A model generated the notes under the pieces. It searched no databases and was not told where the DNA came from. It saw only the letters and a program-made list of their open reading frames with translations. From an uncultured Acetatifactor sp. (GTDB lineage Bacteria; Bacillota; Clostridia; Lachnospirales; Lachnospiraceae), in assembly GCA_947594835.1 (NCBI GenBank), contig CANQEH010000019.1, positions 1 through 56,216 on the forward strand: a stretch of DNA of 56,216 bases. Reading direction: 5' to 3'. A program made the translations under genes and the position numbers. Below, one piece after another: positions 17,357 through 26,994 of the stretch. Positions within the stretch are counted from its first letter, which is position 1; each line of letters starts with the position of its first letter.

Positions 17357-17471
17357 AAAGACACTTCCTTTCTTCCTGTAAGATTTTCTGTATCGTTTCT
17401 GACGCACACTTTAATATGATACATTCAAACGGGAAGAATTGCACCCTCTATTTTAAAATTTTATCCTTTTT

Positions 17472-19766
17472 TTACAATTTGCCGCTTTCCAAAAACAGCT
17501 CATACACCGGCGCCGCCTCTGCGCGCTCCAGCCGCCCTGCCAGCGCGGACACCTCCTCCCGTCTGGCCGCCATGCCGGACTCTGCGTTCACGTTTGCCCC
17601 CTCCTTAAGCGGCGTGATGGCCACGGTAAGCGGCTGCTGCCCCAGCCGGGGCGCAAGCTCCTTTAAGGCGATCTCCCAGGGCGCCCCGTTGCAGAAATTG
17701 TCGTGCACCAGCTTCCCGTCCAGAAAGGCGTTGCCGATATCCCCCGTGTAGTGCAGGCGCAGGCGCACATCCTTTACGCCCTCCAGGGCGTCCTTGGGCG
17801 CCGCCACCGTATACCGGCAGGGGCCCGTCTGCTCCACGGCGAGGGACACCTGTTTTTCAGCCGTTGCAAAGCGGTAAGTCCCCAGCAGGGCCGCGCCGCC
17901 CTCCTCCAGAGGCTCCCCCCAGGCACCGGCCAGCGCATCGCGGGGATAGCAGCGCACCAGATTTACGGCTTTTTCGGTCTCCAGACGGATGCCCCGCTCA
18001 TCCTCCATCAGCGCTCCTTCTGTAAACAGAAGCCTTTGGCCGCTCACCAGGTACATCTGATCCGCCAGGGCCCTGTCCAAAACCAGAACCCGCACCGTCA
18101 CCCCTTCTTTTTCCACGGTAAAAGCCTGCCCGTCCGCTGCGTTCTGGCAGACATACCGACAAACCCCCGGCTGCCCGTCCACCCACGCTTTTTCCTCAAA
18201 GGCAAACTCTGCCCGCATCCCCCGCGGCGCGAGAAAGACATATGTGGGCATCCCGTCCTCAGGGTTTATAAGCTTCGTCACAGGCTGGGCGGTGGCCCAG
18301 ACCAGATCGATCCCCTCTAAGTCAAAGTAAAACGGCAGGATGGCGTTTTCGTCTCCCGCAATGCCAAAGGAAAACAGAATCTCCTCCCCGGACAGCGCAA
18401 GCGCCACTTCCTCCCGCTGCCTGTCCGGCATCTTCCGGTGATCCTGAAAATTGTTCACAAATAAAAATCCTCTGTGGCCGTCGGTGCGCACCGCAAAGCG
18501 GAGCGTCTCTAAATCCTGTGGGCTGATCCCGCTGGCCCCCGGGGGCAGCACGGTGGACAGGCCGCACAGCCTGTCGGCAAAGGCCGCCGTAAAATAGTGG
18601 AGGCTTTTCAGCCGCCTGTAAGATTCCCGCACCTGGCCGAACTCCCCCAGCGCCGCCTGATAGTCGTAAGAAATCCTGGGCACCTGGCTCTCATTGAAAA
18701 AGAGGCCCCCTTTCCCCACCGGGTTGCTCCCCCCGTGGAACATATAGTAGCCCAGAAAATTACAGCCCGATCCCAGCTTGATGTTGGCCATGGCGTCCAC
18801 GCTCCTGTAAGGCAGCTGGAAGCGGTAATAGTAGCAGCACATCATCCTGCCCCCCATCTCACAGCAGGCGTAAGGGCGCTCCTGGGGACGGTAGGCCGGG
18901 TGGAAATCGTTGGTGCACACCGCGCTGTCATTGTGGAAATCCTGATAGACGTACTCCTCCGTGGCGGGGTGCTCCCCCTTGTGGGTATAAAAGATCCAGG
19001 GCCGGTACGCATATCCTCCCCAGAGCGGCAGCATGACGTCCGGGGCGGCTGCCCCGCCCCAGGCGGTACAGGTGAAAAACACCGGCCGGATGCCGCATTC
19101 CAGGGCCAGGTCTTTTAACCGCAAAAGATACGCCTCCCCGCCGTCGCCGCCGGGCACCCACTCGTTGGAGATCCCGGTGGTCATCTCCCAGGGGGCGGAG
19201 GAGTGCATATACTCATTGTCCAGCTGCACCCCGATGACAGGGCCGTCCTCCTCAAAGAACAGCCCCTTTGCCTGTGCGCCGATCTGGGCGTACAGCCGTC
19301 TCACGCACTCCAAAAATCCGTCGTTTATCTGACGCACCTCAAAGGGCTTGCCGTAGAGCCAGTCCGGCAGACCGCCGTTTCGCGCTTCCCCGTGGTTAAA
19401 GGGCCCGATGCGCAGGATCACATAGAGCCCGCATCTGCCGCACAGCTGTACAAAGCGGCGCAGGTTTCTCCTGCCGGAAAAGTCAAAGACCCCTTCTTCC
19501 TCCTCGTGGTGGTTCCAGAACACATATGTGGACACCACGTTGACGCCGCCCATCTTCATCTTGAGCAGCTCGTCCTCCCAGCGCCCCTCCTCCATGCGGC
19601 TGAAATGAAATTCCCCGCTGACGCCGAAAAAGGGGCGTCCGTTTTTCTCCATATAATAATTGTTCCAGGAGATCTCCTCTCCACTGCGGTTCCGGCCCCG
19701 GAAATCCTCTCCCAGCGGGTGGGTCTCCTTCTTCCCGGCCTCTGTCAAAGAAATAAAATAACGCAC
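17472..19766 (-). CDS. Glycoside hydrolase family 35 (beta-galactosidase-like)
   Basis: A 764-residue enzyme with a family 35 TIM barrel. Signatures are GVSGEFHFSRM (about 48-58), GGVNVVSTYVFWNHHE, RIGPFNHGEARNGGLPDWL and GPVIGVQLDNEY with Glu185 as likely acid/base. A later ERPYACCEMGGRM probably holds the nucleophile. GH35 enzymes release terminal galactose; no signal peptide is present, so the substrate is probably an imported oligosaccharide. The start is a GTG with AAAGGAAAAAC upstream. It follows the DUF5107 gene by 17 nt, third in the tex operon. Confidence 0.87.
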   Translation of the reverse strand: MRYFISLTEAGKKETHPLGEDFRGRNRSGEEISWNNYYMEKNGRPFFGVSGEFHFSRMEEGRWEDELLKMKMGGVNVVSTYVFWNHHEEEEGVFDFSGRRNLRRFVQLCGRCGLYVILRIGPFNHGEARNGGLPDWLYGKPFEVRQINDGFLECVRRLYAQIGAQAKGLFFEEDGPVIGVQLDNEYMHSSAPWEMTTGISNEWVPGGDGGEAYLLRLKDLALECGIRPVFFTCTAWGGAAAPDVMLPLWGGYAYRPWIFYTHKGEHPATEEYVYQDFHNDSAVCTNDFHPAYRPQERPYACCEMGGRMMCCYYYRFQLPYRSVDAMANIKLGSGCNFLGYYMFHGGSNPVGKGGLFFNESQVPRISYDYQAALGEFGQVRESYRRLKSLHYFTAAFADRLCGLSTVLPPGASGISPQDLETLRFAVRTDGHRGFLFVNNFQDHRKMPDRQREEVALALSGEEILFSFGIAGDENAILPFYFDLEGIDLVWATAQPVTKLINPEDGMPTYVFLAPRGMRAEFAFEEKAWVDGQPGVCRYVCQNAADGQAFTVEKEGVTVRVLVLDRALADQMYLVSGQRLLFTEGALMEDERGIRLETEKAVNLVRCYPRDALAGAWGEPLEEGGAALLGTYRFATAEKQVSLAVEQTGPCRYTVAAPKDALEGVKDVRLRLHYTGDIGNAFLDGKLVHDNFCNGAPWEIALKELAPRLGQQPLTVAITPLKEGANVNAESGMAARREEVSALAGRLERAEAAPVYELFLESGKL

Positions 19767-19783
19767 GTTTTTCCTTTCTGCCC

Positions 19784-22700
19784 TCAGGCGTCCATGAGCT
19801 TGCGGTAGATCCAGGCCATGGCGTGGGATGGCTCTGTCTGGATCGCCTGTTCCAAAAAACCTGCTGCCTTCTGCTTCTCCCCCAGACCCAGATTGCCAAG
19901 GGCCATCAGATAATAGCAGTGGGCCCTGTTCTTGGCCGTATAGTCCTCGTCAAAGATGAGAAAATCCGGCAGGGATACCGCGAAATACCCGATTTTTCCG
20001 TCGTCATCCAGATGACGCTCCCCGTAATCGATCAGGCGGTAGCATCTGGCCTTCGCCTCTTTTTCCCTGCCCAGTTTCCGATAGGCCAGCGCCTGATAGA
20101 GGATCCTGTCCGCAGGCTGGTCGTTGTAATACAGGGCCCCGGCGGGCTCGTCCGTCCCCAGGGTGGCCTTTTCAAAGCAGGCCGCCGCCTCATCCTTCCT
20201 GCCCTGGCTCTCCAGGGCCAGGCCAAGCTGGTAATACAGGGGGTTGTCCTTGGTGCCCTCTAACTTTCCCTCCCCCAGGTTTTCCGGGTAGGACAGCGCT
20301 CTCCCCACCAGTTCCTCCGCCGCCTCATAACGCCCCTCTGCCTGGGCTTTCCTGGCCATCTGGAGCAGGGCCAGCACATACTGCGCCGTGACCTTCCCTT
20401 CGCCGCCCTCCCAGGGGTGGAACTTATGCCCCATCATCAGCTCGTAAGCCCGCTCCGGCTCCCCGCACAGGTTCACCAGGGTGATATACTCCACATAGAG
20501 ATCGTCCCGGGTCTTTAAAAGCTCCCCGTGCCTCTCACAGTGTTCCAGCCGCTCCTCAAAGGGCCGTCCCAGCTTTTTGTACAGCTGATCCAGCTCTAAG
20601 AACACCCGGGCGTCGGCTGGATCCAGGGCAAAAGCCCGCTCCAGTTCCAGACAGGCTTCCCCGGGCATATGGCACTTGTTGTAGTAGACCAGCGCCAGGT
20701 TCCTGTGCACCGTGGGGAAGTCTGGAAGCTCCCCCGCCGCCCTCTCCCAGAGGGCCTTTGCCTTCTGCCACTGCAGCTTGTCGTAAAAGAGACAGCCCAG
20801 ATAGTACGCCGCCTTCGGACAGTCCCCGTTCTCTATGGCAGATTCCAGCACGATCATATCCTCCAGCTTGTTGGGGAAGCAGTAGTCCGTGGGGCAGTTC
20901 TCCGCCTCTGCCAGCAGTTTTGCCGCCCTGCGGCCGTCTCCCGCGCACCGGGCGTAATAGGCCGCATAGTACCCAAGGAGCGGATTTTGCGCCCCGCACG
21001 TCCCAAGAAGCGCCGCCGCCTCCTCATAGGCGCCAAATTCAGCGTAATCCCTGGCCGCCATCAGGTAGTTTTCCGAAAAGCCCCGCATCCTGCGCTCCAG
21101 CGTCCGGCGTGCCTCCCCGGCAGGGCTCTCCGCCGCAGCCTCCTGCCAGAGCACACACTCATACCCCGACACAAAGTCAAACGGATCCAGCCTTAAGTTC
21201 TCCGCAAGCCATTCCTTCGCCTGTGGGGCCCAGCCCAGCTTCCTGAGCAGATAGGCCTTCAGGCCCCTGGCCTTGATGTTGTGTGCATTTTTTACCAGAG
21301 AGCGCTGGATGTGCCCGTAGGCTCTCTCCCACCTGCCCTCCCCCGCGTCGATGGCCGCCAGATAATAATAGGCCATCTCCTGCTGCTCCGCAGTCCAGGC
21401 CGCCTTGTAAAAGGCGTCGTAGGCTTCCTGCCGCCTGCCCTGGTACACCAGGGAAAGCCCCAGCAGATAATAGGCCTCGCTGTCATAGGGGTTGGGATTC
21501 CGCCCCGTCAGCCGCTCTATGGCTTTTCTAAAATGCCCTTCCGCCTCCTTTAAGGCCCCGCGCCGCAAAAGCAGCGCCCCGTAGGCGTTGTTGATGCGGA
21601 TATCCCCCGGGTCGCGCTTCAGCCCTTCCAGATAATAGGGATCGGGCAGATAGGTGGCGTGGCGGTACTGCTCGATGTGCAGGCCGGTGAGATACAGCTC
21701 TTCGTTGGTCATGATCTGATCCGGATCCTTTGCCGCTTGGGCAGGCTCCGGGATCTTTGGGATCTCCTGGGGCTGCGGCTGATACTCCGCCAGGATCCTT
21801 CCCTGAGCGGACACAGTGAGCCGCAGCTCCTCCTCCCTGACGCCCGGGCAGGGGATCTCCCTCTCATAGACGTCTTCCGGGGAGAGGAGGGCCCGCTCCT
21901 CCAAAAAGACCTTCCCGCCCCCGGCCAGACAGATCTGCGCCTCCTCAAACAGGTTGGTGGCGTAGACGATTACCCTGGCGCGCCCCTCTGTTAAGGACAG
22001 ATGCACCGCCGCCTCCGTGGTGGCGTTTTTCACCTGTCCCACCCCTTTATAGGGCATGAAATACTGCCGGAAGGTCTTCTCCTCAAAGGGCTTTAACCAG
22101 GTAAAATCCGGCTGGTTGTCCGTGTAGACGCCCGTCATCAGTTCCACATAGGGGCCATCCTCATCGGTCAGGTTTCTGTCCCATGCCTTCCCAAAGTCCC
22201 CGCAGCCCCAGGTCCACTGCTTTTTGCCCGGGGAGATGTGATGATCCGCCACGTGGAGGATGCCCGCCCCTTTCCCGTAGTCATAGCCTCCCACAAAATC
22301 GTACCGGGAGTTCTCCGCCATATAGGAGGTTGGCACCGGGATATTTTTATACCGGGAAATGTCCACGCCCTCACTGTAATCCATCTTGTAATACGTCCCC
22401 GTGGCAATGGGAAACCGGGATACATCCCGCTTGCCGTGATCCATCACCGCGTGGACGTCCGGCGGGAAGATGGACTGGGTGTCCTGGTTGACCGGCACCG
22501 CCGGGTTGGCCCACCAGAGAAACGTCTGGGGCAGGGAGGTGCGGTTGTAGAGCTGGCCTGTGATCTCTATGTAAGCCTTCCCGGGATACAGCGTGATCTT
22601 TGCGGTGGCCTGGGTGCCGTACATCTGATCCACATCGTGACAGAGCACGGATGCGCTGCCGTCCTCCTGCTGCACCAGCTCGTAGTCCACCGGCAGGAAC

Positions 22701-23074
22701 GTGGTAGGGCGGTGATGCTGGGGCCAGTTAAACTCGATGCCCCCGGAGATCCAGGGCCCGGTAAGCCCTACCAGGGCCGGCTTGATCACATGGTTGTAGT
22801 AGACAAAATCATACCCGTTGGTCTTGTCATATGCCCTCTGGATCCTGCCTCCCAGCTGGGGCAGCACCATCACCTTTAAGTATTCGTTTTCCAGAAAGAC
22901 CGCTTCGTACTCCTTATCCGTCTTTGTGTCGCTGATGCGCTCCACCGTGGGATAGGGGTACACTTTGCCGCTGCTTCCCTGATAGACCCTCTTTTCCAGA
23001 AAAATGGGATTCTTCTCCGCCTCTGCGATCTCATAGGTGGGAATGACCACTTTTTCAGCCCATACCTTTGCCAT
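19784..23074 (-). CDS. DUF5107 and tetratricopeptide-repeat protein
   Basis: A 1096-residue cytoplasmic protein. Residues ~40-350 match DUF5107, a beta-sandwich related to aldose-epimerase-like sugar-binding folds (VMVLPQLGGRIQRAYDKTNGYDFVYYN; GPWISGGIEFNWPQHH). Residues ~470-1096 are a long series of TPR helices (for example AYYLLGLSLVYQGRRQEAYDAF-type repeats). Proteins of this architecture accompany glycoside hydrolases in gut Firmicutes, and here the next gene is GH35. An enzymatic role is possible but not shown. It has a strong AAGGAGG start site 14 nt after tex. Confidence 0.8.
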   Translation of the reverse strand: MAKVWAEKVVIPTYEIAEAEKNPIFLEKRVYQGSSGKVYPYPTVERISDTKTDKEYEAVFLENEYLKVMVLPQLGGRIQRAYDKTNGYDFVYYNHVIKPALVGLTGPWISGGIEFNWPQHHRPTTFLPVDYELVQQEDGSASVLCHDVDQMYGTQATAKITLYPGKAYIEITGQLYNRTSLPQTFLWWANPAVPVNQDTQSIFPPDVHAVMDHGKRDVSRFPIATGTYYKMDYSEGVDISRYKNIPVPTSYMAENSRYDFVGGYDYGKGAGILHVADHHISPGKKQWTWGCGDFGKAWDRNLTDEDGPYVELMTGVYTDNQPDFTWLKPFEEKTFRQYFMPYKGVGQVKNATTEAAVHLSLTEGRARVIVYATNLFEEAQICLAGGGKVFLEERALLSPEDVYEREIPCPGVREEELRLTVSAQGRILAEYQPQPQEIPKIPEPAQAAKDPDQIMTNEELYLTGLHIEQYRHATYLPDPYYLEGLKRDPGDIRINNAYGALLLRRGALKEAEGHFRKAIERLTGRNPNPYDSEAYYLLGLSLVYQGRRQEAYDAFYKAAWTAEQQEMAYYYLAAIDAGEGRWERAYGHIQRSLVKNAHNIKARGLKAYLLRKLGWAPQAKEWLAENLRLDPFDFVSGYECVLWQEAAAESPAGEARRTLERRMRGFSENYLMAARDYAEFGAYEEAAALLGTCGAQNPLLGYYAAYYARCAGDGRRAAKLLAEAENCPTDYCFPNKLEDMIVLESAIENGDCPKAAYYLGCLFYDKLQWQKAKALWERAAGELPDFPTVHRNLALVYYNKCHMPGEACLELERAFALDPADARVFLELDQLYKKLGRPFEERLEHCERHGELLKTRDDLYVEYITLVNLCGEPERAYELMMGHKFHPWEGGEGKVTAQYVLALLQMARKAQAEGRYEAAEELVGRALSYPENLGEGKLEGTKDNPLYYQLGLALESQGRKDEAAACFEKATLGTDEPAGALYYNDQPADRILYQALAYRKLGREKEAKARCYRLIDYGERHLDDDGKIGYFAVSLPDFLIFDEDYTAKNRAHCYYLMALGNLGLGEKQKAAGFLEQAIQTEPSHAMAWIYRKLMDA

Positions 23075-23088
23075 CTGTCCAGGCCTCC

Positions 23089-25509
23089 TTATCTCTCTGC
23101 GTTGACCTTCATGGTCAGACTGATGCGTTTCTTCGCCGTGTCCACGCTTAAAACCTGCACCTCCACAATGTCGCCCACGCTGACCGCCTCCAGCGGGTGT
23201 TTGATGTAGCGGTCCGTGATCTGGGAGATGTGTACCAGGCCGTCCTGGTGTACGCCGATGTCCACGAAGACGCCGAAGTCGATCACGTTGCGCACCGTCC
23301 CCTTCAACACCATGCCGGGCTTTAAGTCTTTCATCTCCAGCACGTCGCTGCGCAGGATGGGCCTGGGCATATCCTCCCTGGGATCCCTTGCCGGTTTTTC
23401 CAGCTCTTTTAAGATATCCGACAGCGTGATCAGGCCGATCCCCAGCTCCTGTGCCGCCAGCTTCTTATCCGGGATGCGCTTCTCCAGGCTGGAAATCTGT
23501 CCCGCCGCGGTTTCCTGGGCTTTCTCACGGTTGACCGAATGAGTTAACGGCTTTTGCGACGCATCCGCCGTTTCCAGTGTCATGCCGCCCATTGCCGCTG
23601 CCAGAGCCTTTCCCATGGCGGTGCTGGTATTGCGGACCTGCACTGTCTGGGACTTTTTCTTTTGTGACATAGATGCCGTATTCCCTGTCAAATCCCCGGA
23701 AGCCTGTTTTTCTGCGCTTTTTACTGTTTTTGACATTTTCGCTTTTTTCTGTAAGGTGCGCACATCCTCCATGGTCATCCCCAGTTTCTGCAGCAGTTTT
23801 TCTGCCGCCGCATAGGACTCCGGGTGGACGCTGGTGGCGTCCAGGGGATTGTCCCCGTCTGAGATCCGCAGGAAACCGGCGCACTGCTCATACGCCTTGG
23901 GCCCCAGCTTTCCCACCTTCAAAAGCTGTCTGCGATTGGTAAACCGGCCGTTTGCCTCCCGGTAATCCACGATGTTCTTTGCGATGGTCTTGTTGATGCC
24001 GGAAATGTATTCCAGAAGGGAGACGGAAGCCGTGTTCAAGTCCACGCCCACCTTGTTCACGCTGTCCTCCACCACGCCGTTTAACGCGCCGCTTAACTTC
24101 TTCTGATCCATGTCGTGCTGATACTGACCCACGCCAATGGACTTGGGGTCGATCTTGACCAGCTCCGCCAGGGGATCCTGAAGACGCCTTGCAATGGAGG
24201 CGGCGCTCCTTAAGCCCACATCAAAGTTCGGAAATTCCTCCGTGGCCAGCTTGCTGGCGGAATAGACGCTGGCGCCCGCCTCGCTGACGATCACATATTT
24301 CACCGGCCGATCCAGTTCCTTTAACAGTTCCACGATGACCTGCTCCGACTCCCGGGAGGCGGTGCCGTTTCCCAGGGAGATCAGATCCACATGGTACGTT
24401 TCGATCAGGCGCTTCAGCTGCGCCTTTGCCTCCGCCACCTTGTTCTGGGGCGCGGTGGGATAGATGACTTTCGTGTCCAGCACCTTTCCCGTGGGATCCA
24501 CCACCGCCAGCTTACAGCCTGTCCGGAAAGCCGGATCCCAGCCCAGCACCACTTTCCCGGAAATGGGCGGCTGCAGCAGAAGCTGCTCTAAATTTTTCCC
24601 AAAGACCGCAATCGCGCCGTCCTCCGCTTTCTCCGTCAGGGCATTGCGCACCTCCCGCTCGATGGCCGGGGCGATGAGCCGCTCGTAACTGTCCGCGATC
24701 ACTTCCTGCAAAAGCGGGGTGGTGTAGGGATTGTCCGAGGTGAGGATCTTTTTCTCCAGATAGCGCAGGATCCGCTCCACCGGGGCCTTGATCTTTACGG
24801 ATAACACCTTCTCCGCCTCCCCCCGGTTTAAAGCCAGCACCCGGTGCCCCGCCACCTTTTTCACAGGCTCCTCGAAATGATAGTACATCTCATACACGCT
24901 CTGGGTCTTTTCCTCCCTGGCCTGGCTTTCCACCACGCCCTCCTCCATGGTCAGCTCCCGGATATAGCTGCGGTAATCCGCGTCGTCCGAAATGCGCTCC
25001 GCCAGGATGTCTTTCGCCCCTTGCAGCGCTTCCTGCGGCGACGCCACCTGCAATTCCTTTTCGGTCTCCTCCCCGGTCACATACTTTTCGGCCTCTTTCA
25101 GAAGGTCTTCCCGGGCGTCCTGGGAGAGAATTGCCTCTGCCAGGGGCTCCAGCCCTTTTGCCTTTGCCACGCTGGCCCTGGTCTTTCTCTTGGGACGGTA
25201 AGGGCGGTAGAGATCCTCCACGGTCACCAGGGTCTGGGCCGCCAGGATCTTTTCCTTCAGTTCCTCCGTCAGCTTTCCCTGCTCCTCAATGCTGCCCAGC
25301 ACCTGTTCCTTCTTTTCCTCCAGGCTGCGCAGGTACAGCAGGCGCTCATGCAGGGTTCTGAGCTGCTCGTCGTTTAAGGAGCCGGTGGCCTCCTTCCGAT
25401 ATCGGGAGATAAAAGGGATGGTGCAGCCCTCGTCGATCAGCCTGACTGCGGCCTCCACCTGCCATTTCTCCACGTTTAGTTCTTCTTTCAGTTTTAACGT
25501 AATGTCCAT
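23089..25509 (-). CDS. tex: Tex-family transcription accessory protein (S1 RNA-binding)
   Basis: An 806-residue nucleic-acid-binding protein with the expected order: Tex N-terminal helices (PFISRYRKEATGSLNDEQLR), a YqgF/RNase H-like core near 320-450 (LGWDPAFRTGCKLAVVD), helix-hairpin-helix repeats near 490-550 and a C-terminal S1 domain at about 729-801. Between the HhH region and the S1 linker there is a low-complexity, Lys/Ser/Thr/Ala-rich insertion at ~590-680 that usual Tex proteins (~720-780 residues) lack. It is the first gene of a tex-DUF5107-GH35 operon. Confidence 0.92.
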   Translation of the reverse strand: MDITLKLKEELNVEKWQVEAAVRLIDEGCTIPFISRYRKEATGSLNDEQLRTLHERLLYLRSLEEKKEQVLGSIEEQGKLTEELKEKILAAQTLVTVEDLYRPYRPKRKTRASVAKAKGLEPLAEAILSQDAREDLLKEAEKYVTGEETEKELQVASPQEALQGAKDILAERISDDADYRSYIRELTMEEGVVESQAREEKTQSVYEMYYHFEEPVKKVAGHRVLALNRGEAEKVLSVKIKAPVERILRYLEKKILTSDNPYTTPLLQEVIADSYERLIAPAIEREVRNALTEKAEDGAIAVFGKNLEQLLLQPPISGKVVLGWDPAFRTGCKLAVVDPTGKVLDTKVIYPTAPQNKVAEAKAQLKRLIETYHVDLISLGNGTASRESEQVIVELLKELDRPVKYVIVSEAGASVYSASKLATEEFPNFDVGLRSAASIARRLQDPLAELVKIDPKSIGVGQYQHDMDQKKLSGALNGVVEDSVNKVGVDLNTASVSLLEYISGINKTIAKNIVDYREANGRFTNRRQLLKVGKLGPKAYEQCAGFLRISDGDNPLDATSVHPESYAAAEKLLQKLGMTMEDVRTLQKKAKMSKTVKSAEKQASGDLTGNTASMSQKKKSQTVQVRNTSTAMGKALAAAMGGMTLETADASQKPLTHSVNREKAQETAAGQISSLEKRIPDKKLAAQELGIGLITLSDILKELEKPARDPREDMPRPILRSDVLEMKDLKPGMVLKGTVRNVIDFGVFVDIGVHQDGLVHISQITDRYIKHPLEAVSVGDIVEVQVLSVDTAKKRISLTMKVNAER

Positions 25510-25547
25510 TGCAAACCCAACCTTTCTTTGGAACGCTTCTAGCAGTT

Positions 25548-25576
25548 ATGATACAATACTTCCAAGCCTATTGCAA
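25548..25576 (-). promoter_or_regulatory. Promoter of the tex operon
   Basis: TTGCAA (25571-25576) and TATCAT (25548-25553) with 17 nt between them on the minus strand, about 40 nt before tex. Confidence 0.75.
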
Positions 25577-25611
25577 GGCGGGAAAGGCGGGAAAAACCCG
25601 GAAACACGGAA

Positions 25612-25640
25612 TTGACATCTACCGCCGGAAATGATACATT
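25612..25640 (+). promoter_or_regulatory. Promoter of the plus-strand genes at 25708
   Basis: TTGACA (25612-25617) and TACATT (25635-25640), 17-nt spacer, back to back with the tex promoter. Confidence 0.8.
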
Positions 25641-25707
25641 GATTAGGAAGAAACTTGAAAGAAACTTTGAGTTGAAACAGCCTGTTTGGAAGAAAGCGGT
25701 GGTATCC

Positions 25708-26193
25708 ATGGACGAGGGACAAAACGACTGGAGGAATCAGGGCGGGGATCAGAACCAGTGGGACCGCTGGAACAGCAATTCCTCCCACAGCAGCTACTAT
25801 ACCCAGCCCACCCACAGGCCTTACGGCCAGGCTTTTATGATCGCCTCTATGATCTTAGGCCTTTTGTCCGTGACGGTGGGATGGGTGGGGATCGCTTTAC
25901 CCCTGGGCGCTCTGGGCCTTTTGTTTGCCCTGCTGACCTATAGACGGGGAAAACCCATGCACGGCACTGCGAAAACTGCCCTCATCCTGTGCACCGTGGG
26001 CAGTGTCCTGGGCGCGGCGCTCCTTTTGTTCGCCCGTTTCGCGGCGCCCTATCTTCTAAGGCAGCAGCTTCAGGACGAAGCCTACAGGCAGCAGTTTGAA
26101 GCCATGTATAATTCCATGCTGCGGGAGCCCCTGGGCATGGAACTGGATGACTATCTGAAGATCTACGGCATCTCTTTTGAGGATACGCAGTGA
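25708..26193 (+). CDS. Small membrane protein, DUF4190-like
   Basis: A 161-residue protein: a hydrophilic Asn/Gln/Ser-rich N-terminus (about 1-42), two transmembrane segments (about 45-75 and 85-110) joined by a short basic loop (TYRRGKPMHGTAKTA), and a cytoplasmic helical tail. The pairing of helices around this loop resembles DUF4190 proteins. The ATG at 25708 is preceded by GGTGG; upstream in-frame codons overlap the promoter. Function unknown. It is followed after 36 nt by the repeat/HExxH gene, probably one transcript. Confidence 0.7.
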   Translation: MDEGQNDWRNQGGDQNQWDRWNSNSSHSSYYTQPTHRPYGQAFMIASMILGLLSVTVGWVGIALPLGALGLLFALLTYRRGKPMHGTAKTALILCTVGSVLGAALLLFARFAAPYLLRQQLQDEAYRQQFEAMYNSMLREPLGMELDDYLKIYGISFEDTQ

Positions 26194-26229
26194 CAGACGC
26201 GCCACACAGAGAAAGGAGGAACAGCAAGG

Positions 26230-26994
26230 ATGAATATTTCCCCTTCTTACGGAACCAGTTACGGATCCATCTACGGCAGCAGAGCCGCCGGACTTTCCGA
26301 CGCAGGAAACGGCCAGCGCCTTCCGGGCCAGTCTGATACAGAAACCGGGGCCGGGAGCAGACTCCAGGGCCTGGGACAGGATGAGAAAGACGACAAGAAG
26401 CTCAAGGGCTTAGGGCAGGACGAGAAGGACGACAAAAAGCTCAAGGGCTTAGGGCAGGACGAAAAAGACGACAAGAAGCTCAAGGGCTTAGGGCAGGACG
26501 ACGAGGACGGTAAAAAGCCCTGGGACTTAGAGCAGGACGAGAAAGACGCCAAAAAGCTCAAGGGGCTGGGACAGGACGACGAGGACGACAAGAAGCCCTG
26601 GGACTTAGAGAAGGACGACAAAAAGAAGAAAGGCCTGGGCCAGGAATGCGAGACCTGCAAGGAGCGGAAATACAAGGACGGCTCCGACGAGATGGTCTCC
26701 TTCAAGACGCCCACCCACATCTCGCCCCAGAGCGCTGCCTCCGCGGTGCGGGCCCACGAGCAGGAGCACGTTTCCAACGCCTATGCCAAGGCGGCCATGA
26801 AAAACGGGAAAGTGATCTCCGCCTCCGTCTCCATCCACACCGCCATCTGCCCGGAGTGCGGACGCACCTACATCTCCGGCGGCACGACCCACACCCAGAT
26901 ACGGTATTACAACGAGGACAATCCGTATCAGCAGGGCTTGAAATCCGCAGACAGGGCCCGTTACAGCGGTTTAAACTTTAACTACCGCCTCTAA
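26230..26994 (+). CDS. Repeat-rich protein with HExxH (zincin-like) C-terminus
   Basis: A 254-residue protein without signal peptide. Residues ~1-45 are Gly/Ser/Tyr-rich. Residues 47-139 are about seven tandem 13-residue charged units (GLGQDEKDDKKLK and variants). The C-terminus has CxxC at 140-143, a VRAHEQEHV segment with His176-Glu177-His180, and CPEC at 207-210. The HExxH setting (VRAHEQxH) recalls SprA-related putative metalloproteases; the CxxC pairs could bind metal. AAAGGAGG lies 10 nt upstream. Peptidase activity is inferred from the motif only. Confidence 0.75.
   Translation: MNISPSYGTSYGSIYGSRAAGLSDAGNGQRLPGQSDTETGAGSRLQGLGQDEKDDKKLKGLGQDEKDDKKLKGLGQDEKDDKKLKGLGQDDEDGKKPWDLEQDEKDAKKLKGLGQDDEDDKKPWDLEKDDKKKKGLGQECETCKERKYKDGSDEMVSFKTPTHISPQSAASAVRAHEQEHVSNAYAKAAMKNGKVISASVSIHTAICPECGRTYISGGTTHTQIRYYNEDNPYQQGLKSADRARYSGLNFNYRL
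26368..26643 (+). repeat. In-frame 39-bp tandem repeats
   Basis: Roughly seven copies of a 39-nt unit encode GLGQDEKDDKKLK-type repeats. The first three are nearly identical at protein level; later ones alternate between KKLK and KKPW endings, which suggests expansion of a two-unit block. The multiple-of-three unit allows copy-number change without a frameshift. Confidence 0.9.

Noticed and set aside
16574..17419. 281-residue plus-strand ORF
   Set aside because: Antisense to the ABC exporter gene; His/Asp-rich translation with no family features.
26368..26643. CRISPR-like regular repeats
   Set aside because: The 39-nt units are contiguous, without unique spacers, and encode an in-frame protein repeat.
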